In this document: positions 14,001 to 20,520 of the stretch, in pieces
Layout of the letters: each line of letters starts with the position of its first letter
Numbering within the stretch: position 1 is the stretch's first letter
Source of the DNA: Bacteroidales bacterium
Lineage (GTDB): Bacteria > Bacteroidota > Bacteroidia > Bacteroidales > UBA1402
Direction: 5' to 3'
NCBI GenBank assembly: GCA_023230125.1
Contig: JALNXZ010000005.1
Span: 1 to 20,520, forward strand
Length of the DNA: 20,520 nucleotides
Notes under the pieces: generated by a model
Databases searched by the model: none
The model's input: only the letters and a program-made list of their open reading frames with translations
What the model was told of the DNA's origin: nothing
Program-made: the position numbers and the translations under genes

Positions 14001-15830
14001 AATCCTACTACCGAACGATTTGACATTGATATGAATTTATCGGGTGCAGATAATAATTTTTCTGCGAATGGTTATTATATTCCGAACGGAAACAACCATT
14101 CGATAAACATAAAAGTCGCTATCCAATCGCTATCCATGCAAACCGTAAAAGCCTTTTCGTTTGGACAACTGACAGAAGCATCCGGGAGTCTCTCAGGCTA
14201 TTTTTCAATGGTAGGCAGTACTTCTACACCGGAAGTAAACGGCGAAATGGTTTTTAACAATGCTTTTATCACTACTGCCATGCTGAATAACCGTCTGGAA
14301 CTAAAACATGAAACCGTACAAATTAAAAATGACGGAATCTATTTCAATTCATTTACCCTTTTAGATGCCCAACAGCATTCCGCTCAAATAGACGGTGTCG
14401 TTCAAATGAAAAAATTTAAAGATTTCACTTTCAACTTACATGTCAGTTCGAAGGACTTCTTGCTTTTCAACACAAAGGCTAAAGACAATAAAGAATATTA
14501 CGGGAAAATGGTCCTTGACAGCAAAATAGATATCATTGGACCTATGACCTTTCCAGTAGTCAATGCCAGAATAAAGATGAAAAAAGGGTCCTATTTTACA
14601 TTTGCAGTACCCGAAAATAAGCTGACTGCAGACAAAGGAGAAGGAATTGTGGAATTTGAAGATACACTCATACAAAATTCCATTCTTGATGAAGTGGTCA
14701 AAAAAGAAGTGGTAAAATCGAGCTTCACAGGATTTGATCTTTCCTCTGTTATTGAAATCGATAAACAGGCAACGCTGCGTTTATTGATTGATCCTGCATC
14801 AAGTGATTCGCTTGTTGTCAGGGGCGAAGCCGCATTAAGTTTCAGTATAGACCGAAGTGGAAAAATGAGCCTGACTGGTACATACCATTTGGATGAAGGT
14901 AGTTATCTGGTTTCGTTGGAATCGGTCATCAAAAGGAAATTTGATATTGAATCGGGCAGTACAATAACCTGGAATGGTGATCCGATGGATGCAGCTATTT
15001 CAATCAATGCTATTTATACCGTTCGAACTTCGCCCAGTAACCTGATCGAAGATCAGATCAAGGATCAGATGACCGGCCTGAGCGATGCCGATGCAAATGC
15101 GAACAAACAACGCTATCCCTTTTTGGTCTACCTGAAGTTGCGTTGTGAATTATTAAAACCGGAAATCAGCTTTGAAATAAAGCTGCCACCAGAGGAAAAG
15201 GGCATCCTGAATGGTGCCGTCAATGCAAAACTGATCCTGCTGAATGAAAATCCGTCTGCGCTAAACAAACAGGTTTTCGCTCTATTGGTCTTGGGTCGTT
15301 TCATTCAGGAAAATCCGTTGCAGACAGAGACGAATGGCGTATCCTCTGTAACACGTGCCACAGTAGGGAAATTATTATCTGCGCAATTGAATCAGTGGAG
15401 CTCAAAAATTGTACCGGGGGTAGAATTGAATTTTGACGTTCAATCCTATGATGAATACCAGTCCGGGCAATCACAGGGAAGAACTCAAGTGGATATTGGT
15501 TTGAAAAAACAACTATTCAATGATCGGTTGAGTATTCTTGTGGGTGGAGTTGTTGACGTTGAAGGTGAAAAAGCGAAACAAAATTCAGCCAGTGACATTA
15601 CCAGCGATTTCACATTGGAATACAAGATAACGAAAGATGGCCGGTATCGCCTGAAAGGCTTCAGACAAAATCAATATGAAGGTGCAATAGAAGGTCAGCT
15701 AATAGAAACCGGAGTCGGTATACAATATGTGCGCAATTTCAACAAGTGGAAATATTTCTTTAGAGCTCCAAAAGTAAGAGGTGAATCATCGAAAAAAAAT
15801 AAGCGCAATGAGACAGTCAAGAATAAATAA
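11043..15830 (+). CDS. tamB: TamB-like translocation and assembly module protein
   Basis: Large envelope protein that spans the periplasm from an inner-membrane anchor and cooperates with an Omp85 partner; TamB-like proteins are implicated in outer-membrane protein assembly and in phospholipid transport between membranes. The 1595 residues begin with one signal-anchor helix (about 13-35). A long body follows, made of short alternating hydrophobic strands as expected for the AsmA/TamB beta-taco groove. The C-terminal TamB domain (DUF490) covers roughly residues 1150-1540 and includes ALLVLGRFI at 1413-1421. The last part is basic and points to the partner. The tamL gene overlaps its 3' end, so the pair is one operon. 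Element copy B lies about 130-165 bases upstream. Confidence 0.93.
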   Translation: MEKTISIIKKTLKVILWLIIGYVLLLLVIIILIQIPTVQLKLARYATTYVSNKTQTKVELKKINICFPKSIVIEELYLEDSQKDTLIFSGQTKVDIDFKDLLNNKIHIKSLVFKEVFLKINRSENDSIFNFNFLLTTFSDKTKQKKSKSTWTFSIDNASLKNIRLHFDDKHGGINVAANLKQFKMKGGSIDLEKQFVHLNLIALSKSVIQYQKKDNVSSEAAVAITDTSTVINNWRVSVKIIDLKDNTLSYDIENKPKIKNAFDASHLVYRQVTFKASNLLYAQDLTKISIEKFTAVDQNGFAITKFETDFKMDSHAITAKKIKVQTSNSSLKADLILKYTSLKSLIDSIQSIGLQANIKELSINNLDILYFSPLLSKQSFFKNRNINTTASGKISGTLNHLKGENLKIQTGFNTSLKTDFSITGLPDFKMALFHFPNLRISSGRKDISMMTGPSLPQSVELPENISLQIIFNGAIKSFSTTMDMSSSFGSAHLVAAIDKKENFSGKINFDHFDLGRLLKDRVMYGPATLTAEAKGQGLDMKTIQAKIKAEVSQIYLNQYNYHNLKIDGKVAGREFEGKINLNDSNAVFDFDGLVNLNAQKEYYKFRLNLKGANLQKLHFTKTDTRIGLMAVADLKGSTLNRLNGKVRIDHIMITHEGQKYRLDSFMITSINEPQKSELNMNSALVDVKYSGNIFPTALPAELTAFINSYFPVSKQVTQKKAKKSQKIKTGSQHFNFEIQLHNHPIISEVLLPQLKEFVPGSIQGIYDSQKSVLKLTAAMPKIVYGTTVINDFSVDVNSDPSALNYQLSCSSVLNNQIKFDNLLVEGKLADQHIFANISSIDNRKNKKLLIRSQILMDKENYKIMLDPKDFYLMNDRWDIAADNYIKVGKQGFLIHHFNLNKAESQIHINSVHEQFKDDLSIEIKNFKLDDISRIIENDTSYVKGKVNGKVLLKNVNNSYGIIADVQINDLFVRQVPIGNLSLKAKNPTTERFDIDMNLSGADNNFSANGYYIPNGNNHSINIKVAIQSLSMQTVKAFSFGQLTEASGSLSGYFSMVGSTSTPEVNGEMVFNNAFITTAMLNNRLELKHETVQIKNDGIYFNSFTLLDAQQHSAQIDGVVQMKKFKDFTFNLHVSSKDFLLFNTKAKDNKEYYGKMVLDSKIDIIGPMTFPVVNARIKMKKGSYFTFAVPENKLTADKGEGIVEFEDTLIQNSILDEVVKKEVVKSSFTGFDLSSVIEIDKQATLRLLIDPASSDSLVVRGEAALSFSIDRSGKMSLTGTYHLDEGSYLVSLESVIKRKFDIESGSTITWNGDPMDAAISINAIYTVRTSPSNLIEDQIKDQMTGLSDADANANKQRYPFLVYLKLRCELLKPEISFEIKLPPEEKGILNGAVNAKLILLNENPSALNKQVFALLVLGRFIQENPLQTETNGVSSVTRATVGKLLSAQLNQWSSKIVPGVELNFDVQSYDEYQSGQSQGRTQVDIGLKKQLFNDRLSILVGGVVDVEGEKAKQNSASDITSDFTLEYKITKDGRYRLKGFRQNQYEGAIEGQLIETGVGIQYVRNFNKWKYFFRAPKVRGESSKKNKRNETVKNK

Positions 15831-18108
15831 ATATGGTCTGCTCCTGATATGCCTGCTTTTGGCAGCATGTAGCGGAACGAAGCATTTGCCGGCAGGTGAA
15901 AAGCTTTATACCGGAACGGTTATAAAATTAGAATCAACAGATCACATCAAGAACAAACGTTATATAAAATCGATTGCAAATAACGCCATACGCCCCCTAC
16001 CCAATAAATCTTTTCTAGGTATGCGCCCCAAAGTATGGATGTATATGAAATCAGAAAATTCCTCAAAAAAAGGATTAAACAAATTGTTTAGCAAAAACGG
16101 GAAAGAGCCTGTCCTTATGAGTAATATAGAACCAGGATCAACTTCTTCCATCATTGATGCAAAATTTTTCAATATTGGTATTTTCAATAGTTTGACCGAG
16201 TATCAGGTTGTAGAAAAAAAGCATACGGCAAAAGTGATTTATATCTGTCACATTCATACACTATACACCATCAAAGAACTAACCTATTCCATTTCAGATG
16301 ACAGTATCAGTCATGCCCTTTTATCGGATAAGAAAAATTCACTCCTAAAAACCGGTGACGTTTATAATCTTGATATATTAAAAGCTGAAAGATTGCGAAT
16401 CGATCTCCTACTGAAGAATAAGGGGTATTTCTATTTCAGTCCTGAGTATTTACTTTTTAAATCGGATACCACCGAAGCAGACCATACAATAGCTTTCAGG
16501 CTGACTTTAAAAAAGGATGTACCGAAAAATGCCTTGACTGCATACCGCATCAACAAGGTATTTATCGATCAGGATTATTCCTTGAATTCGGACACTTCTC
16601 ACAGAGTAAAAGACACTATCCGGTATCAAAATTGTATTTTCCTGGGTAAAGAATCAGAAAGGACGATCAGACCCGGCGTTATTTTAAGGTCCGTTTACTT
16701 ACGTCATGGAGAAATTTATACAAGAAATAATCACGATATCACACTAAACCGTTTAATGTCAATGGGAAATTTCAAATTTGTGAGCGTAAAATTCACAGAT
16801 AGTGATACTCTTGCTCGTGGATATCTGAACGTTACTATTTTAATGACCCCCATGACCAAACGTACTTTCAGGGCCGAAATCGATTTTATTTCAAAATCGA
16901 ACAATTTCATGGGACCGCGTATGGACTTCAGCTACCTGAACAGAAATACCTTTCATGGAGCAGAGTTATTGAATATGAATTTAGCAGGATCCTTTGAAGC
17001 TCAGGTCGGAGGAAATAATTTATTTTCTTATTCTCTGGCACCACAGGCAGAATTGTCTTTTCCGGGAATACTTGTTCCTTTTAAAATAATCAGGACCAAC
17101 AGCTTGTATGCACCAAAAACCCTATTTTCACTTTCCTACAACTATATGAAAAGGGTCAATTATTTCGATATGCAGACATTTCAATTTACCTATGGTTTTA
17201 AATGGAAACAAAACAAGGTTAAAGAGCAGGAGCTGAATCCGGTTATGATCAGTTTTGCTTCACTTTCAAACAAATCAGCTGCATTCACAGATTTGCTGGA
17301 AGCCAATCCTTACCTGAAGAAAAGCTATGAAGAGCAATTTATAGCCGGAGGAAGTTACGCCCTCACGTTCAACGAACAACTGGGTCCCGAAAGAAATTTG
17401 CAATACTATCTCCATTTGACAGCGGAAACAGCAGGTAATGTCCTTTCATTGGCCAAAGCGATAACAGGTGAAAAAATAGCATCAGATCATCCCTCAACAG
17501 TATTTGGTTCTGCCTATTCGCAATACGCAAAACTAAGTGTAGATGGCCGGGCATATTACCTGTTTTTAGATAAAAACAAATTGGCTGTCCGGTTTTTCGC
17601 CGGCATAGCAAAACCTTACGGAAACGCCTCTGTTCTACCTTACAGTAAACAATTTTTCAGTGGTGGCCCCAACAGTCTGCGGGCTTTCTCAATTAATTCT
17701 GTGGGTCCCGGCTCCTATCATCAGAATACCGATAATAGTGGATTTTCACATATGGGAGGTGATGTAAAATTGGAAACAAATGCAGAATACCGTTTTAATA
17801 TTTACCGCTTTCTCAAAGGTGCATTATTTGTAGATGCAGGCAATGTTTGGTTGCTGCAGTCAAATCCTACCCTTTCTATCAATTCTTTTTCATTCTCAAA
17901 ATTCGCCGATGAAATAGCAGTCGGAGCTGGAATCGGATTGAGAATGGACTTAACCTTTTTCATCCTGCGGTTCGATTTGGCTATGCCTTTAAGAACACCA
18001 TGGCTAGAGGATAATCAACACTGGGTGATTAATCGGATAAATTTTTTAGATCCTATCTGGAGAAGCGATAACCTAATATTGAATGTGGCCATCGGATATC
18101 CATTTTAA
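15808..18108 (+). CDS. tamL: TamL, lipid-anchored Omp85-family outer-membrane protein
   Basis: Outer-membrane partner of TamB, the Bacteroidota variant of TamA that carries a lipid anchor. From the ATG at 15808 the 766 residues start with a lipoprotein signal (LLLICLLLAAC) whose lipobox cysteine is residue 21. POTRA-like sequence follows, for example EIYTRNNHDITLNRLMSMG near 300-318. The 16-strand barrel covers about 350-766. FSGGPNSLRAF holds the Omp85 loop motif (Arg625 in LRAF), and the protein ends in GYPF with a terminal Phe, as expected for recognition by the BAM machinery. A GTG at 15781 is an alternative start but would add a charged stretch before the lipoprotein signal. The start lies inside tamB, an overlap of 23 bases. 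Confidence 0.9.
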   Translation: MRQSRINKYGLLLICLLLAACSGTKHLPAGEKLYTGTVIKLESTDHIKNKRYIKSIANNAIRPLPNKSFLGMRPKVWMYMKSENSSKKGLNKLFSKNGKEPVLMSNIEPGSTSSIIDAKFFNIGIFNSLTEYQVVEKKHTAKVIYICHIHTLYTIKELTYSISDDSISHALLSDKKNSLLKTGDVYNLDILKAERLRIDLLLKNKGYFYFSPEYLLFKSDTTEADHTIAFRLTLKKDVPKNALTAYRINKVFIDQDYSLNSDTSHRVKDTIRYQNCIFLGKESERTIRPGVILRSVYLRHGEIYTRNNHDITLNRLMSMGNFKFVSVKFTDSDTLARGYLNVTILMTPMTKRTFRAEIDFISKSNNFMGPRMDFSYLNRNTFHGAELLNMNLAGSFEAQVGGNNLFSYSLAPQAELSFPGILVPFKIIRTNSLYAPKTLFSLSYNYMKRVNYFDMQTFQFTYGFKWKQNKVKEQELNPVMISFASLSNKSAAFTDLLEANPYLKKSYEEQFIAGGSYALTFNEQLGPERNLQYYLHLTAETAGNVLSLAKAITGEKIASDHPSTVFGSAYSQYAKLSVDGRAYYLFLDKNKLAVRFFAGIAKPYGNASVLPYSKQFFSGGPNSLRAFSINSVGPGSYHQNTDNSGFSHMGGDVKLETNAEYRFNIYRFLKGALFVDAGNVWLLQSNPTLSINSFSFSKFADEIAVGAGIGLRMDLTFFILRFDLAMPLRTPWLEDNQHWVINRINFLDPIWRSDNLILNVAIGYPF

Positions 18109-18136
18109 CAAAGGGTTCAATGGCATTCAGAAAACG

Positions 18137-18172
18137 TGTAAATGATGTAACATTTTCTTATAATTATGTAAA
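18137..18172 (+). promoter_or_regulatory. TGTAAC tandem element, copy C (before the CheB-CheR hybrid)
   Basis: This copy reads TGTAAA at 18137, TGTAAC at 18146 and TGTAAA at 18167, again with steps of 9 and 21 bases. A -7-like TAATTTTT at 18194-18201 lies at the same distance as the box in copy B. It sits in the 266-bp gap after tamL, about 200 bases before the cheB-cheR start codon. I see no other clear signal in that gap. Confidence 0.58.
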
Positions 18173-18374
18173 ACTTTTCTCATCAAATAGGCTTAATTTT
18201 TCCGCACAAAACAAATAAGCAAAAGAAAAAGTATAACACCGACCAGCACACAGCAATGAAATAATAAATATTGAAAGCATACACTGTTTTAAGTGGAATG
18301 TGGCATTTTTTACTTTAATTTGTAAATAAAATGGTGACTCTTTCCATGTCTTACAGTTTATAAAAAAGCCTTAC

Positions 18375-20520
18375 ATGAAAGTGGAAAAGCATAAACCAAC
18401 AATCTCTTCAAAAGAAAAAATATCCGATTCTAATTCTGTCAAGTTCCCAATAGTCGGTATAGGTGCATCCGCCGGCGGTTTGGAGGCTTTTGAGCAATTT
18501 TTGAGTAATGTGCCTGAAAACAGTGGAATGGCGTATGTTGTCATTCAGCATTTGGATCCAACCCAAAAAGGAATGTTACCGGAATTACTTCAGCGAATCA
18601 CTAAAATGAAGGTTTTTCAGGTTAAAAACCTTATGACAGTGAAACCAGACTGCGTATATGTCATTCCACCAAACAAAAGTATGTCCATTTCTAAAGGCGT
18701 CTTAAAACTCTTTGAGCCCATAGAAGAAAGAGGATTGCGCCTTCCAATAGATTATTTCTTGCGTTCACTTGCAAAAGACAGGCAAGAGCGCAGTGTGGGA
18801 GTCATCCTTTCTGGTATGGGATCGGATGGCAGTGCCGGAATCCGTGTCATAAAAGATAACAATGGCATAGTGATGGTGCAAGATCCTACCACGGCAAAAT
18901 TTGACAGTATGCCCCGAAACGCAATCGATTCGGTGCCTGTCGATGTGATTGCTTCTGCCAGCGATTTGCCTGAAAAGCTTTTATCTTTATTCCATTATAT
19001 CCCTACTTTTAAACCAGATCCGGAAAAAGAGATTCAAGATCACACGGCTTTGGAAAAAATCAATAATCTACTTCGAATCCACACCGGAAATGACTTTTCG
19101 CTCTATAAAAAGAATACAGTGTATCGCCGCATCGAAAGACGTATGATTGTCCACAAAATTGATAAAATTGGTTCTTATGTCCGTTTATTGCAAGAAAATC
19201 CAAAAGAAGTAGAAATCCTTTTCAAAGAATTGATGATAGGCGTCACCAATTTTTTTCGCGATACCCTCGTTTGGGAAAATCTGAAAGATACGATCATTCC
19301 AACAATTATAGAAAACGCGGAAGCCGGCCAAACCATACGGGCTTGGGTACCGGGATGCTCCACCGGTGAAGAGGCCTATTCCTTGGCCATTGTTTTTAAA
19401 GAGGCTCTTGAAAAAGTCAATCCTCATGGAGGCATTTCATTGCAGATATTTGCAACAGATCTTGATAATGATGCCATTGAGACAGCTAGGAAAGGACTGT
19501 TCACGGCCAATATAGCAGTCGATATTTCGCCGATTCGCTTGAATCGTTTCTTTATTAAAACAGAGGACGGATATCGCATCAATACCGAAATCAGGGAAAT
19601 GATTGTGTTTGCACAACACAACATTATTATGCATCCACCTTTTACGAAGATTGATATCCTTTCCTGTCGAAATCTGCTGATCTATATGGACGCTGAATTG
19701 CAAAAAAAACTTTTTGGTTTATTCTATTATAGCATCAACCAAAAAGGATTTATGATACTTGGGAGCTCTGAATCATTAGGCTCTCAAAGCCTGCTTTTTT
19801 CTCCCATTGACACAAAATTAAAAATATACAAACGGTCGGATGCATTCTTAAAACATGATCTGCTCAATTTCCCCTCATCCTTTACCCGAACCGAAATGTC
19901 CAAGATGGAAAAACAAAAACCGGTCAATGCTCACCAAAGTATAGAAATGCTTGCCAATCAATTATTATTGGAACATTTTTCACCTCCGGGTGTCCTGGTT
20001 AATGAAAATGGCGACATCGTTTATATCAGCGGACACACGGGTAGATATTTGGAGCCTGCGGTTGGTAAGGCAAACCTGAATATCTTTGCCATGTTGCGCG
20101 AAGGGTTGCGTCAAGAATTTCCAGTCGCTTTCCACAAAGCCATCCAGACCAAAGAGAAAATCGTTTTGCACAACATCAAAGTTGGAACAAACGGTGGTAC
20201 CCAAAATATCAACGTGTACATTCAATGGATTGATAAGCCGGATCCTCTGAATGGTATGGTCATGATTATTTTCAGTGATGTCCCGGAAAATCCAAGCCAT
20301 AAACAAAAAGCCATAAATGGAAAGAATGGGCTGAAAAACATCAAACAATCCGAACAGGAAAAAGAATTGCTGCACATGCGGAATGAGATGCAGAGTACGC
20401 TCGAAGAGATGCAAACTTCACAGGAAGAACTAAAATCAGCCAATGAAGAATTGCAATCTACCAATGAAGAACTGCAATCTACGAACGAAGAACTCACAAG
20501 TTCCAAAGAAGAAATGCAAA
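18375..20520 (+). CDS. CheB-CheR-PAS hybrid signalling protein, 3' end beyond the window
   Basis: Cytoplasmic fusion of a chemoreceptor-type methylesterase and methyltransferase with sensory modules; the full protein probably ends in further PAS and histidine kinase domains beyond the window. The 715 visible codons hold a CheB methylesterase domain (about 24-205) with its full catalytic triad: Ser32 in GASAGG, His59 in QHLDP and Asp151 in GMGSDG. A CheR helical domain (about 225-275) and a CheR methyltransferase domain (about 285-490) follow, with GCSTGEEAYSLA at 327-338, FATDLDNDAI at 359-368 and CRNLLIYMD at 431-439. A PAS-like region covers about 525-630, then a coiled coil starts near 650. 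There is no N-terminal receiver domain. No receptor, cheA or cheW gene is nearby, so a role outside chemotaxis is likely. Confidence 0.93.
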   Translation, partial: MKVEKHKPTISSKEKISDSNSVKFPIVGIGASAGGLEAFEQFLSNVPENSGMAYVVIQHLDPTQKGMLPELLQRITKMKVFQVKNLMTVKPDCVYVIPPNKSMSISKGVLKLFEPIEERGLRLPIDYFLRSLAKDRQERSVGVILSGMGSDGSAGIRVIKDNNGIVMVQDPTTAKFDSMPRNAIDSVPVDVIASASDLPEKLLSLFHYIPTFKPDPEKEIQDHTALEKINNLLRIHTGNDFSLYKKNTVYRRIERRMIVHKIDKIGSYVRLLQENPKEVEILFKELMIGVTNFFRDTLVWENLKDTIIPTIIENAEAGQTIRAWVPGCSTGEEAYSLAIVFKEALEKVNPHGGISLQIFATDLDNDAIETARKGLFTANIAVDISPIRLNRFFIKTEDGYRINTEIREMIVFAQHNIIMHPPFTKIDILSCRNLLIYMDAELQKKLFGLFYYSINQKGFMILGSSESLGSQSLLFSPIDTKLKIYKRSDAFLKHDLLNFPSSFTRTEMSKMEKQKPVNAHQSIEMLANQLLLEHFSPPGVLVNENGDIVYISGHTGRYLEPAVGKANLNIFAMLREGLRQEFPVAFHKAIQTKEKIVLHNIKVGTNGGTQNINVYIQWIDKPDPLNGMVMIIFSDVPENPSHKQKAINGKNGLKNIKQSEQEKELLHMRNEMQSTLEEMQTSQEELKSANEELQSTNEELQSTNEELTSSKEEMQ
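20442..20504 (+). repeat. three tandem 21-bp coding repeats in the coiled coil
   Basis: Three head-to-tail 21-bp units (20442-20462, 20463-20483, 20484-20504) encode the heptads NEELQST, NEELQST and NEELTSS. The first two units differ by only two bases. One unit equals one heptad, so gain or loss of a unit would change coiled-coil length without breaking phase. This heptad run is typical of CheB-CheR hybrids. Confidence 0.8.

Noticed and set aside
20442..20504. Tandem 21-bp repeats as a mobile or CRISPR-like repeat
   Set aside because: The units are in frame, equal one coiled-coil heptad and have no spacers. They are ordinary coding repeats.

Overview
The window looks like chromosomal DNA from a member of the Bacteroidota, probably Bacteroidales. 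The evidence is an AT-rich composition, start sites mostly without Shine-Dalgarno sequences, several -7 boxes of the TAnnTTTG type, the pairing of tamB with a lipid-anchored TamA relative (TamL), a Bacteroidota-type HMA/AraC regulator, and a Tgt sequence of Bacteroidales character. Rubrerythrin, a bacterioferritin-like fragment and a 4Fe-4S-like fragment fit an anaerobic or oxygen-sensitive lifestyle. I see no rRNA, tRNA, CRISPR array, insertion sequence or phage module.

Layout. Positions 2-97 may be the tail of an unknown gene. Positions 153-6532 hold housekeeping and transport genes: tgt (minus), mntP (plus), rubrerythrin (plus), kup (minus) and an MltF-like lytic transglycosylase (plus). 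A rho-independent hairpin at 2748-2777 separates the convergent rubrerythrin and kup genes. Positions 6595-7155 hold an HMA-AraC regulator that is cut in two by an in-frame TGA exactly between its domains. Positions 7322-9999 hold a run of small envelope genes: cupin, YtxH, holin-like protein, an unknown 131-aa protein and an AI-2E family permease. A strong hairpin at 8006-8060 divides that run after ytxH. Positions 10101-10654 hold a truncated bacterioferritin-like ORF, a 4Fe-4S-like remnant and a DUF2892 membrane protein. Positions 11043-18108 hold the tamB-tamL pair, and from 18375 off the right edge runs a CheB-CheR-PAS-coiled-coil signalling protein.

The most interesting feature is non-coding. 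A bipartite element, TGTRAATGWTGTAAC followed 15 bases later by TGTAA, occurs three times, at 7151-7185, 10877-10911 and 18137-18171. The internal spacings are identical in all three (9 and 21 bases). The copies lie upstream of the envelope gene run, of tamB-tamL and of the cheB-cheR hybrid. The 21-base period is two helical turns, and the proximal box sits where a Bacteroidota -33 element would be expected. This is the geometry of a dimeric activator of the AraC or LytTR type. I infer that the three transcription units form one regulon, probably concerned with the cell envelope. The split HMA-AraC gene, which ends inside the first copy, is one candidate regulator.

Other points of note are a Tgt without its three zinc cysteines, a cupin without its usual histidines, and iron-protein gene fragments between the AI-2E permease and tamB.
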